The position numbers were made by a program, and so were the translations under genes. A DNA stretch of 64,000 bases from Doris montereyensis. Taxonomy: Eukaryota; Mollusca; Gastropoda; Nudibranchia; Dorididae. Under the pieces are notes generated by a model. That model was not told the origin of the DNA and made no database searches. It saw nothing but the letters and a program-made list of their open reading frames with translations. Within the stretch, counting starts at the first letter, position 1; every line of letters begins with the position of its first letter. Shown here piece by piece: positions 1 through 38,190 of this stretch. The stretch lies in assembly GCA_037039925.1 (NCBI GenBank), contig JAXRKP010000464.1:192501-256500 (forward strand), read 5' to 3'.

Positions 1-74
1 GCCAGCCCTAGAGTTGACATTCTCATGACTGCAAACTGACAGGGTGACTGTTCGCTGCTACTTTTCTACTCTAG

Positions 75-250
75 GTAGCTGAACATCAGTTCCCATTCTA
101 CCTTCAGGTGTATAGGTTTAGGTGCCTGAAACGATCTTTCTGCAGGCTACCCTGTCCTGACATTTTATATTTCCTTCTGTGAAGATAAAATTTCTTTGCT
201 TTAGTGCCTCTCTTTATATCTATATCCCACTTTCTATTATTTACGAGTGA
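75..250 (+). repeat. Dispersed repeat family E, first copy
   Basis: The blocks 'ttctaccttc(a/c)ggtgt', 'aaatttctttgctttagtgc' and 'cccactttct' recur at 12928-13085. The two copies differ by many substitutions. Both are intronic in the ANKRD26-like gene. Confidence 0.6.
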
Positions 251-325
251 AATATTTTTGAATGAGAGACTTCCTATTTATCCACTTTTATTTCCTTCTG
301 CTTTCCATGTTTTTTTGTTGCGTAG

Positions 326-26711
<26,386 letters not shown>

Positions 26712-28517
26712 CAACTGTGACTTATTTAGTTGAGGGATCGGCCAGATTCTGTGATGTGGCTTTTCTCTTCAAATGAAGAACCCACAGAGCACTGTGTGTG
26801 TTTTGTCTTCACCATAAGTTCATTTTCACTCTATCACTGTCACTGGTTGAAATTAAACACTGGCGTTATCATCACATCCAAGCAAAGTGGTGATGTTAGA
26901 TTGTGTTAGGGACATACTGTTAAACTAAAGCTTGGCGTAGTGTGAGACGTTTAACCTATTTATGACTGAGTTGTCTCCCTAGCCACGCCCCTTCCACTTG
27001 GGCTGCCTCCTCTCGCTTATCAAAAAAATAGGGGTCATGTCATGACCGCTCTTTCATTTCTCAGACCCTTTTTGCCACAACTGATCATATCCGAGCAGAA
27101 ATAACACAGAATCAATTCATTAACCTAATGTCTTTATGTAGATTGAAAATTTGAGAGAGAAAATTCCTTTCCTTGAATTTGCTCAGCAACTTTCCCATTG
27201 AAATATTATTTTTTTTTATCGTCTTTTTCTTTGTCTTCCTGAGTGAAGAGCTTCATAATAATTTTAGCCCCTAATTACTTCGTACACAATTTGTGAGCAG
27301 CACACAATTTCCAATTATTCAGGGAAAATGCTCTTGTTTGTAATCTTGTCTTCGTTTATGGCCTATTCAAAATTTGAAGTGATATGATTTTTTACATTTG
27401 AATAGACACGCTTGATGTGAATGAAAATTGAGATTTGAAGAATAATTTGGACATTAAAAAAGAATGGGTGGAAATAGAAGGAATAAGAGGTAGGTTAAGC
27501 AAGGGCTTGAAAGCATGAACAAACAGAAAAGGCTAATGAATAGGAAAGGCTTATATCCCGGTGCATTTTGGTCGTTTTAGCCATTAATGCCTTTACAACT
27601 CTTACTTTTAATGAAAATGTGAATGGAAGCAGAGACTGATATTCATACAAAATGAATTAGATGCATAGCTTCTCATTGTTTCAATTCTTTACGTAGGAAT
27701 TTTCACAGTTGAGTACCCATTGAAGAAAGAGACGTGGATTTTATTTTTGTTTTAGTTGTTAAGACATGAAGGATTCTTAAGTTAAACACTCATTTTTACT
27801 GCCAGTATGCTTTGACATGTAAACTCAAGTAAAGCTATGGGAACCTAGTGTTTCCTACCAATGTGTGTCATAGCTGTTCATTTGGAGTGCAGTGTCATGC
27901 AATGGCTCATATGGGTTTGAATGTTGTGCGCTTTTGGACATGAAATTTGCTTCTATTTTGGTGTTGTTTTCACCACTCACAACGGTTTACTGGTACACAT
28001 TTTGTCTGCAGCAGCATAATTGGGTAAACGGTATGAATAATTATTAACATTTCTTTCACATCAACCTTTCTGATTACCCTAAGGTCACTTTTATTAAAGT
28101 TCTTTATTAGTACATTAGTGATCAACTGTGATGGCAGCATATTAGGAAAACTATGAATTTTATTTTCCGCTTTTGTCTACTTACTTTGTGTATTTTCCTC
28201 ACATATCACTGTGTTTACTTTTCAATTTCGGAAGTTGTTTTCGACCCAAGCTAACGACTTTTATACTTGTGAGTGAGTCATTTGTCTGATGACTCTGATA
28301 TTAGCAAATTCTCACTTCTCGACTGTGTATGTATATGGTAGTGTTACTTATCTTGTCTTTAATTTCTACAGGTCATTCTTTGAGTTCAAAGTTAAATGAT
28401 TGTTGTTGTTTTTTTTACAACGGTTTTAACTACAAGTACATCCGTCCATTTTGTAATCACAACATAACGTAAAACATTTTATTGGTGTGAACTTTTCATA
28501 CGAAAGTGTGGGTGTGT

Positions 28518-28548
<31 letters not shown>

Positions 28549-28760
28549 TGTCATTGATCATTGACTGAGTCACAGTGAAGTGAGATATGTGGTCTGGTTT
28601 GTTTTCTTCTCCTTATTTACAAAATATTATTCAATGTTGTATCAATCGTTCTCTTTCAGTCAGAAATCTGTGAAATGTATGAATAGTATTGTTTGTATTG
28701 ACTTTCCTTTTTTATTGTTGAGATTTTTGTCTCAATGAAAGTCAAAATAAAATGGGTTCG
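26712..28760 (+). other. Probable 3' UTR of the ANKRD26-like gene
   Basis: About 2 kb after the TGA contains no coding signal on either strand and no recognisable mobile element. A consensus AATAAA lies at 28746-28751. A GT tract followed by a G run occurs at about 28510-28550. The interval is consistent with a long 3' UTR, but the polyadenylation site is inferred from the hexamer alone. Confidence 0.4.
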
Positions 28761-29219
28761 GGTGAAATTCAATCTTTTTAAAGCCATCAAGTTCATCCAT
28801 AGGAAATAGTTTGATTCCGTCCTTGAGTTGAAGAAATAGATGCATGTATATTTTTACTCACCGTCCTCATGAATCATTAGAGCTCCAGTCACAGCAATAC
28901 TTTTATTTCAGAAATAATCATATTCATATGTGATTAAGCTATGGTCGTCATAAGAACATATGATATACTCATAGATCTACTAACCTGTATGAAGATGGTG
29001 AAAGTTGCAAAGTGTATAAGTTCAAACGTTGAGTTGAGACAATGAAGGAAAATTTCTTCTTTGTTTCTTTGATGTGACATAATTGAGTGATTCATTGACA
29101 TTATTTGTCAATGTGTTTCTCGTTTTAATTATTCATTAAATTTAGGCATTACCATTCATGCTTAAACTGAACTATGTTGACATTTATAAGAATTAAAGGG
29201 CTTTGAGGCAATGCTATCA

Positions 29220-29462
29220 TTAGGAAACAAGATGGCCAAGTGGTTAAAAGGCATTGCACTGTGACCCAGAGGTACTGGGTTCGAGCTTCACTTCAGGCAT
29301 TTCATTTTTCTCCTTGGGCAAGAAAATGTACCATAATAGCCCACTTAGTCAACATGGATGACTCCTGTTGCATTGAGCGTAAGGTCAATGATTGTCTATA
29401 TTCCTTTCTCGTAAGAAATTGGAATGCCAGGCACGACTCCCGGTGCCTGCGTGGACGGCACT
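29220..29462 (+). mobile_element. SINE family C copy
   Basis: It is closely parallel to the copy at 25088, with a better head: TGGCCAAGTGG box A and GGTTCGAGC box B. The body 'ccttgggcaagaaaatgtac' and tail 'aattggaatgccaggcac' match. It sits in the 3' flank of the ANKRD26-like gene. Confidence 0.75.
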
Positions 29463-30256
29463 CTTTTTTTTTTATCATTACCATGATTTAAACTTCAATT
29501 TGAATGAACACAGTTTACAACTTTCGCCATTGATTATACATATTATATATATATTTTTATATAATTATTCTATATTCTTTGTATAATTATACAATTTTAT
29601 ATAATATACATTATTATATATATAATTATAGATATGTCAGTGTGTTATTTTTTCAGCATATTATTTATATTTGAAGCATAATAAACTTTTTATAGATTGT
29701 GTTTGAGAAAAAAGATTTAGAACTATTAAGTGATGAAGGGAGTGGCTTTTGTTTGAACAATGTGCAGTTGGGCACTGATATCTCCAATCCCTAGGGGTCG
29801 CCTCATTTGTTTTGAGGTTGTTGAATTTAAAGGAACACAGATAGGTTTAATGTAGAGGAATGGTAAAAATCAGATGTTTTTATGGATTTAGTGATCGGGA
29901 ATGCTAGAAATCAGATTTTCTGCTTGATCTACTAATCAGGCCGCAGTTACTTGGTTGCCAGCTGGCTCAGAAGTCGCATTCATAACCAGTTGATTTGAAG
30001 TTTGTACTTGAGCCTGAAATTCACACGGAATCAGTTTATCCGCCCAGAATTCCCCCTTTAACAGTGTCTCAAAGAGCAGGCAAAAGTTTCGAAATGAGAG
30101 TTATATTACTTATAAATACGATCATGTAAGCTAGACAAAGCCTTTATCTTGGGTCACAAGCCCAAATTTTCGAACAAGGCGATGAATTAGAGTTGTCAAC
30201 ACTTTTACTATTACCTTTCCTCTATCTCAATCTACAAAGGAGAAGAAACAAGAGTT

Positions 30257-30338
<82 letters not shown>

Positions 30339-31409
30339 CAGAGAGAGAAGAGAGAGAGAGAGATGAACTACTCACATTAGTCTAGTGTGACCATGTGTCA
30401 CCATGTTTATCTTCTGTCATGGTAGTGGTAGTCTTCAAGCCTGAGTGACTGTTAACTTATTGTCTGTCACATACTACTGGCATGTAAGGCTGTCATGTGC
30501 CTAGCTGTCACTGTCAGTCCCCTATCTCACTCTCTCTTCATACATAACTGTAAGCTTTACCATCACCTCTGGTCCTAGGCTAAGTCTTTGGCTATGTAAC
30601 AAGTGTTTGACAGAGTGAGATTGGCTTACTTAAGACAACTTTAGTATATTTTCTAGATCACCCTCTCATTGTTTCGACAAATCTGTATGTTTCGAGATTT
30701 CTGGGCTATGATTATTAAATTTAAACGTAATATAGAAATTTATTCTGGATGAGTTGTTTTTGAAGTTTCTATGATTCCTTCTAGATATCCATGATTTTTT
30801 ACTTTTGTGTGGAGTTTTTTTGTGCCCGATTGTGAATGCAATTGTTAAAGTGGAAAAGACTGATAATAGTGAGTGAAGAAGAAGCCAAATGTGTATCACT
30901 TAATGCTTATCAATTACTTTATAACTATAAGTATATTGCATTCTATTCTTCCGTACAATCTTTATATATTCTAGCTTGTGTCCACAAAAGTATGGTACAA
31001 TACCATATACTATACATGCAAATGTATATTGTCTCTTTTGTCTTTCATAATCGAAAGCATTCTACTCATCTTCACAATATATACAGCCTTTATCAATGTA
31101 TTTTATTTATGGTATATTTAACGGAAATATGCATATTATATATATACAGTATATATATTTAATGTTACAAATAAATGTACCTTTGTATTATAATTTTTCA
31201 CTGCTGGTTTGTGTGTTTGTTCCATTGATATTTGCCATGTCCATCATCTTATGGTGAATTGAGAAGCAAGATCTGAAAGAGTGAAAGAGAAGCTACCAGC
31301 AGTACCTTCCAACTTGTCATGTTTTGCAAAACTGCAAATGCCAGTGTTTGCTTCATTGGGAGATCTGATTGACAACAGTGACAGTCAGGTCAACACATCT
31401 GAAACAATC

Positions 31410-31575
31410 AACTCAGGTGCAAATAGGTAGCAGTGGCAGCAACTGGGAAGTAAGATTTACAGCAAGCTAGTGTTCTATCCAGTAAGCCATGTATGAAGTA
31501 TGTTTATACTAATTTATAGAAACCAGAACAAGCTCCAGCTGTATGAGCCATAACAGTCTGTGTAAGAAATTTAAC
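31410..31575 (+). mobile_element. SINE family A fragment
   Basis: A diverged 3' part is recognisable by 'aggtgcaaataggtag', 'gctagtgttctatccag' and 'tagaaaccagaacaagctcc'. No head or target duplication is seen. Confidence 0.55.
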
Positions 31576-31828
31576 TTATGTCCATTATCCTACTAACTAT
31601 GACAGTCTTCTGTTAGGGATGAGATAAATGGTTTTTACCATAGTATGAAAAAGGCAAATTGAGTTAAAAATAATCTAAATGAATGAAGACTTATTCAGCT
31701 GAATAAAATATAAACACTACATGTATTTAATATGTCCCGAGAAAGAGTGACGACTTCATTTCTAAAATGATTTTCTTTTTTTTACCCCACCTTGTTTCTG
31801 TTCAAGCATATGATACAGGGGAAAGGTA

Positions 31829-32117
31829 AAGTAAAGTAAAGTTCCTTCAAGGCCCTTAGAGCTGGAGCTTATCCTGGTTTCTATAGTGTAAAGCGGAACA
31901 GGTGACAATAATCACATCCTGGCCAGACGCTAGTCTGACGCAGGTTTTTACTCCCAAGCTAGTGCTTGTATCCATTTGCACCTGGGTAGAGTGGGGAAAA
32001 TGCGTGTTAAATGTCTTTCCCAAGGAACACAACGTTGGACCTGGTTTTGCTAGAATTCAAAGTCGCGACCTCATGATCCCCAGTCAGGCAGCCTAACCGC
32101 TTGGCCACCGACGCCAC
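31829..32117 (-). mobile_element. SINE family A, full-length copy on the minus strand
   Basis: The reverse complement begins with the tRNA-like head (TGGCCAAGCGGTTAGGC) and ends in the 'ccttgaaggaacttt' tail. A 14-bp target duplication ACAGGGGAAAGGTA lies at 31815-31828 and 32118-32131, the clearest in the window, so this is probably the youngest copy. It is downstream of RPP14. Confidence 0.85.
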
Positions 32118-33345
32118 ACAGGGGAAAGGTACCTACCACAATTCCTATGAGAAAAGTGTATGGTGTCGGCACCTGTAGTCTCAGTCTGATGAGAGTGGCA
32201 ATGTGTTAAGCTATGTCTTGTTTCCATTCAACTTCTCATACTTTTCTATTAATACTACTATTATAATGTGCATGTCCTTAGTTCAGCAACCGAAAACACA
32301 TTTGCAGACACATAGCAGTAGAAATGAAACTCAATAACACAAATTTACAATGTAACAGTGTAATTGTAAAATGAAGAAAACTTTATTTTCTGAGTCATAG
32401 CTATGCTGAGAACAAAGACAAAATGAGTGCAAACCAAAATATAGTACAGACCAAAGTATTTACCGTAATATGGTATTGCACACATTCCATTAAGTTCAGT
32501 TCTTTGAGTACAGGATAAGAATAAGAGCCATGACTGGAATTTTGTGAAAATAAACATAACAAAGCAAAGTCATATAGTAAAGTAAATAAGACCAATGCAT
32601 TACTTGCACATTTCATGTACAATCATGAGAGTATTGAGATGCTTATCTTTCACTCACATGGCTGGGAATGACAATAGATTCTAATTCTGGTGTCACGTTA
32701 CATTTCAACTAGATCTAGATCTACATAAGAAATGTCTTTTTTTAAGACCGGAAGTGGAAGTGGAATAATACAAGAGACAAAATTCAAACTTAAATTAATA
32801 CATTGTATTAGTTTAAGTCAGGACTCAATGGAGCGGGCATGAAACACTGAATAAAATCACCATAACAAAAAGGACAGCAAGAACACTTGTCTATAATAAC
32901 ACGCTGACACTAGCGGCACAGACGTCCAAATACAAACTGAACAGCCATGCAATCAATCTCTTTCTTTATAATTTCTTTCAGTCTGTCTTCCCCCCCTCTC
33001 TCTCTCTCTCTGTTTCTTCTTCCCTCCCTCTCTCTCTATCCGTCCCCTTCTCTTTCTCTCCCCTCCCTCTCTTTCTTTCTCTGTTGATGTCTTTGTAGGC
33101 CTAGCAAGAAGCCAATAATGCACTGCCATATGAAGAGCCATCGACTTTCCTTTCAGTTTCAGCTTTGACACAGCACCATTACAGCACATGTATACCACAA
33201 AGTTATTGAAATGAGATGTGGATGTGAAAAACTGTCAGGTTGTTAAATGTACCCGTCTATTATGCAAAATAGATCATGGAGCCTTGTAAACTAGGATTTG
33301 AACCCTGACCTTACAATCTCATCTGACTGCTTACCACTAAGATAC

Positions 33346-33662
33346 AGAGCCGTTTGTGGTGCAACTATAGTATTGTGAGTTTGTAATCATGATGACACAG
33401 GTTCAAACCCCATGGCTGGCCTAGGTGCATTTTTCACAATACTCTTAAGAAAGATACTTTACTCTGATTTCCTCACTCAACTCAGGTGTGAATGAATACC
33501 CAGCTAAGGGGATAAAAAGATATTGTCAGAGTATTAACATGAGCCGCCTAACAGGCTGCTATGCTCCCCAGGGAGTTGAGAAGGACTGAATGGAATGGCC
33601 TGCTGGGGGATACATGATGTACAGTCAGTGAGCCTGCACTTGTGCGGAGATATGAATTATAA
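33346..33662 (+). mobile_element. SINE family B copy
   Basis: The box-B-like GGTTCAAACCC follows 'gtgagtttgtaatcatgatg'. The body has 'aactcaggtgtgaatgaata', 'cctaacaggctgctatgc', 'gggagttgagaagg' and 'ggcctgctgggggatac', ending 'cttgtgcggagatatgaatt'. The family is distinct from A. It lies downstream of RPP14. Confidence 0.75.
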
Positions 33663-34275
33663 ACAAACTTTTACAGAGATGCAACAGGTTGATCTTTGAT
33701 TTAGTTTTATCATCCAGGGGATTAAAGCCCATACATAATGTGATTTATGACAAGTCAATACATTGGTATCAATTGAACCATTGATGTTTATGAACACATC
33801 CAAAAATGACATAAATGATAATGATGATTAGTACGATGATGATGATTGCTCAACTTCATAGTCCACAGCAATTTCTGAACTTTTATTTTTTAGTGAGATG
33901 TCCCACTGTGGAATAATAGAGTTTGTAGAAAATCAACTCTAGGGTGGAACTTTAATTATTTGTTCACAAAATTCAGGTGCACGAAGAATTTCATAAGGTA
34001 TTGTTAGCCACAACGACATTGTTCAGCAGCTAAAGCTGCATGTAGACTTTAATTATCTGCATCAAAATACATGTACTTCAAATCTATATCAAATCCTCAA
34101 GACAATAAAACAAAACTCGGTTCTTCAAATCCACAGTTTGCTATTGTAGCCTTTGGTCACCTCAAGTTTTCCAGATATCAAATGTCTTGGGTGTCAGGTT
34201 ACTGTTATGGTTGAATGATCCTTCTAAACATGAAGATATCATGAAGTTTAATGGTACCTAGAATTAATTTTCATC

Positions 34276-37200
34276 CTACACATCTGGACTTAATGCCATC
34301 AAGAATGGGGTGACCTGTAAACAAAAAAAAACAAAGCTTAATGGCAAATCAGGAAAATAAAATATAATCGAAAATGTTTAGTCGAAGACGGTTAGTCCGA
34401 AACTTATGTCAGTCCAAAAGATTTGTCAAGTCTATATTTTTTCTTTAACTAATTTCCCCTGTAGTCGAAATTTTACTCTAGTTTAATTCGAAATCTATCT
34501 TAGAGAAAAAGCCAAGACCTGCATGGAAGGCAGCAGGTTGTATTTTTATGCCAGGGTTAACTCCTTAGCTTTTGGTCAGCCAAGAGAAGCAAGGCAGTAG
34601 GTGATGTTCTGTCAGAGTTCACTCCCTTTGGTTGGCCAAGACGGTTTCAAAGCAGCAGGTTGTGATTTTCTGTCGGGATTAACTCCCTTAGCCTTTGGTA
34701 AGCCAAGAGTCACCTGTAAGGCAGCGGGAGAGTCATAGAGGATGGGGCCGCATAGGTGAAAGCACCTGCGCACTGCCTGAAATTTACAATAATAAAAATG
34801 ACAGGAGAAAATAAAAACACTCTATGTTTATCATCTTACCTTTTCCACTCTAAATGCACATGGAATACCTGATGCAGTATTTCCATACAATGTTAATGCA
34901 GCCCATATACTTTCCAACATTCTGTTTGATAGAAAAACAAGAATTTTTGTTGTTGTATTGACTTGTTTGTTGTTGATTTTCTCTATGCTGATTAAAAATT
35001 AGTAGTGCAGTATGTTGAGGTTCACTTATGATTCCCTCCCTTTTTCCCCCACTTTGTCAAGACTTACAAACAGACCAGTCGATCAAATTTTGATAAACAT
35101 CAAAATATGGATGATGGGGAGAAACATTAAAAGTAATCGAATGTCAGCACCGTAATTAATAACACTTGAAAGAGATGTTGCATTCATATCAGAATAAAAA
35201 AATATATACATGTATTTATTATTCATCTAACAAACGTGTAAAACACCATTGGAAAGCAGAATGGCTATAAATATCATATATAAATCAATCCTTAACAGAA
35301 TAGACATACAGTACAGCCCATATTCCCCAAACGTCTTAGGACCAGAAAATTAGTTTCTGCGATAAGTCTCTCAGGGAATATCATAGGCCTACAAAGAAGG
35401 ATTTTAGCTGGGAATGTGTCATGAATTCGGGGATTCCGTGCTTTTGTTGAACATGTGTTGGGGAATACAGGCTGTACTGTGATTTTATTTCTTTTACTTG
35501 CTGGGAACACGCAGAATGGCTGCAGACTCGGGTAAGAGCTTCAGAACATCCACAGTCGTGGCTGCCCCTACTGCATTTGAAAAAAAAAAGAAAAAGCAAA
35601 AAAAAAGGAAAAAAGACAATGAATATATCAAAGTATCAGAAATTCAAATACAGTATATCCCACAAGACACTCCTTCTTACAGATGTTTGAACTCATCTAC
35701 TGAAACGTTTCAAATGACTTTTAATCACAGCCTAAAGTAACAAGCATGAATTTTCATCTTTTCTTGGCTATCCTTAAACTTTAAGATTGAAGACATGATT
35801 CAACATTATATACTTTACATTTACAAGTACAAATGAGCATTTCTTTATAGTAATTTTAATAAGTTATACTGCATCGTTAAAGGGAAATGAAGGCAGTAGA
35901 AACATAAACAAATAAACTATATAATGATGCAGTATAGGGCATTGAAATTTCCATGAAGCAAAGCTCATGGAGATGGGATGCTACAGAAGACTCTAGGCAT
36001 CACATACCTGGACTTCGTCACCAATGGAAAAAAAAGCAACCAGGACCATAAATCAATAAGATCTTGTAACATGGTGTGGCCAGTTAACAAAAACTGATGG
36101 CCTTTTTGAGACGATTCTACAGGGAACAGTCCAAGGAAGCAGAAAAAGGGGCAGACAGAGGAAGAAATGGGCTGACAACCTCACAGAGTGTACTCAAAAG
36201 ACCTTTGCTGAAACCCAGACCCTGGCACATGATCGGCATGGTTGGAGGATGATGGTGCACCTATCACTACTATTCTGACATCACATTGTGTGATGCCTGA
36301 GGTAGTACTTAGATCTAGATTCTAGATATTTCTCGTTTGTTGTCTGACGAAGGGTTATACCCGAAACGTCACGTGTTTGTTCTGTCTTTATTAGTGGAGT
36401 TGTCACTTATTGTCATATTTCGCCACTACTATCAGCGCAGCGCCCCCACAATGGACAAGTGAGCAGCGAGTGAGTGAATGCTCATTTGTACATGCATAGA
36501 ATCTCACCTGTCCCAAAGTTTCCTTCATTGCTTCCGTGACAGTATATTTGAAGCGTGTCGGTGTCCACTCCTCAGCCCCGCCTTCCATAGTCCTGAAAAC
36601 CAATTGAAAACATTATACAGAATGGATTTTTAGATGGGAAATTGTTTTTTTCCCCACAAATTTCCATGCATTCTTTCATGGACTTTACAATATTTCTAGC
36701 CTTCAATTTTCATTAAATGCACCAAGCACATATGAAATTATGAACATAAAATTTAAAAAAAAAAAAAATGCCCTACCTTTATAGATATTTTTAGAAAAAT
36801 GAAAAGGAGATCATATTCTAAACACTTTAGCTGATAGACTAGAGTGTTTGAAAAAGTGCAACCATTGGGTGATAATTCTCATTCTGAAATGGTACACCAT
36901 AACTTTGTTGCATCACACCTATCATAGAAGATAAAAACCTTTAGAATTCCAGACTGCTGTGAAAGAAAATTGCTGATTTAAAAAATGAGGAGCTCAAGTT
37001 GATGAATAATGCCAAAAAAGAATGTCTGGACTCACTTAGTAGCCTTTATGTGTCCTTACTTCAAATAACTCTAAATAAATACCCACTGGGATGTTATGTA
37101 CTAATAGTATGTCTTGATTTGAGAAGAGGGAGAACACAGTAAAATAACCCCCTCCCCCCTCCCCAACATAAATTAAATATTACTCCTATCAGAATTCCTC

Positions 37201-38190
37201 TGCTTTGCTTTTTCTTTGCCTTGCTCATATATGAACTTATTTGTAACCTGGATTTTAAAGTAAAGTTACACTATTTGAAAAAGAGATCTGGTTATAGGGT
37301 TATTGGTTTTATGTAGTCAGTAGGATGATCAAAAAACATTATCATTCATGACTAGATCTTGTCAAAGAAACAAAGATATAGAATAAACATAGCTTGAATG
37401 TGCCTGTTCTAAAAGTAAAAGCTCAACAGCTAGTCACAGAGACATAACATGCAATAGTTAATTGGACATTCCTTGACAATAACCCTGCCTTTAGGCTTAA
37501 CTCCAAATACATATATAAATATATATATATAGATATATTATGAACATAATAATGTGCTGCATAGAGCAAGATTACAAGCTGTTCCTTTCCTTCTAAAATC
37601 CATGGATTTTTTTTAATGAGGAGACAGTCACAATGGATGGCTATCCACACTATGATTGAAAAAAATTCTAAACAAGGAAACGATTGACTTAGCACATGGG
37701 GATAAACATTAATTATGAAAATAATAAGTGCATTCAAGCAGTTTGCTTTATGACATCTGAGGTTCAAAAATGGTTGTCATGGCCTAGTTGGCAGGCAGTA
37801 ATGGTGAGTATGAGTATGAAGAATGTGATACTTTGACACCTTTAACACCCTCTACATGATATAACACAACAAAACTCTGAAATTTAGACAGCGAAGGTGA
37901 AAGTGTCTTCTGCTTGGGAGATCAAATGCATCTTTGATGAATGCATCCAGTATTACAGTTTTCCATATATATAGTTTTGAATAAAAACTTGACCAAATTC
38001 TAAACAAAATAAAGCGAAGATGTTTTAAATAAAGTTTCCATTGCATCATGAATTCTACACAGAGTATTGTTTCTATCGAAATAGAATTATAAACATACAG
38101 AGCGGACTTTCATATAGACGTATGGATTAGATCGAGATGACACACGTGTATGGGTTCCGTCCTTCTGATTTTATTATCAGACTCATCCAT
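34276..38190 (-). CDS. RPP14: Ribonuclease P/MRP protein subunit p14-like
   Basis: Minus-strand exons in transcript order are 38099-38190 (tentative), 36508-36592, 35498-35570, 34840-34921 and 34276-34314 (stop TAG). The product is about 115-120 residues; human Rpp14 is 124. Diagnostic stretches are NPYVYMKV in the first exon, TRFKYTVTEAMKETLGQ, then VGAATTVDVLKLLPESAA, then WAALTLYGN with PCAFRVEK, and finally VTPFLMALSPDV. They match the order of Rpp14 features (YMKV, FK..., DIL, LW..LTL.G, CAFRV, SPFLLAL). Rpp14 is a small nuclear protein of RNase P, which trims tRNA 5' leaders. The last three exons join in phase. The 36508/35570 junction is out by one base, which an extra G at the donor would restore. 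The first junction also does not phase, so exon 1 may be incomplete or an exon may be missing. The vertebrate gene shares its mRNA with HTD2; no HTD2-like ORF is visible downstream here. Confidence 0.82.
34500..34740. repeat. Three-copy tandem repeat, about 75-80 nt
   Basis: Units share 'ggcagcaggttgt', 'tctgtcgggattaactccct' and 'tttggtaagccaagag' with substitutions. It lies between the last two RPP14 exons. Confidence 0.75.
35950..36281 (+). mobile_element. LINE ORF2 C-terminal remnant
   Basis: Plus-strand fragments read MGCYRRLLGITYLDFVTN at about 35970-36025, then after a gap LQGTVQGSRKRGRQRKKW at about 36118-36171, followed by ADNLTECTQKTFAETQTLAHDR and a WRMMVH tail, stopping at about 36280. 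This order (RRLLGI..D..TN, then ILQGTV.G.R.RGRQ.K.W.DN, then AHDR..WR) is the characteristic end of RTE/BovB- or CR1-like non-LTR reverse transcriptase ORFs. About 90 bases of the expected region between the two parts are missing. The remnant lies in an RPP14 intron, antisense to RPP14. Confidence 0.75.
36341..36372 (+). ncRNA. Hammerhead-ribozyme-like core
   Basis: CTGACGA (36344-36350) matches the CUGANGA core. It is followed by a four-pair stem GGGT/ACCC with a TAT loop (36352-36362), then GAAAC (36363-36367) and GTC (36368-36370). ACGT between GAA and the final C is self-complementary, as in the short stem III of hammerheads described from Penelope-like retroelements, which may act as dimers. 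Stem I is weak: only two pairs plus one wobble next to the core. The motif starts 60 bases after the LINE remnant. Activity is unproven. Confidence 0.45.

Larger units (their letters stand above)
26712..34275. other. Region between the ANKRD26-like and RPP14 stop codons
   Basis: The genes converge here. It holds SINE C at 29220, a (GA)n tract at 30252-30362, SINE A fragments at 31410 and 31829, a (CT)-rich patch at 32990-33080 and SINE B at 33346. A minus-strand AATAAA (TTTATT on plus, about 33892-33897) could serve RPP14. No HTD2-like or other gene was seen. Confidence 0.55.

Noticed and set aside
29220..29300. Possible tRNA gene
   Set aside because: Head of SINE family C. The same body follows the copy at 25088.
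31902..32096. 64-codon plus-strand frame
   Set aside because: Lies entirely within the minus-strand SINE A copy.
32953..33198. 81-codon minus-strand frame as an RPP14 downstream gene (HTD2)
   Set aside because: Its second half is a purine repeat (EREGG), and it lacks hydratase-like motifs.
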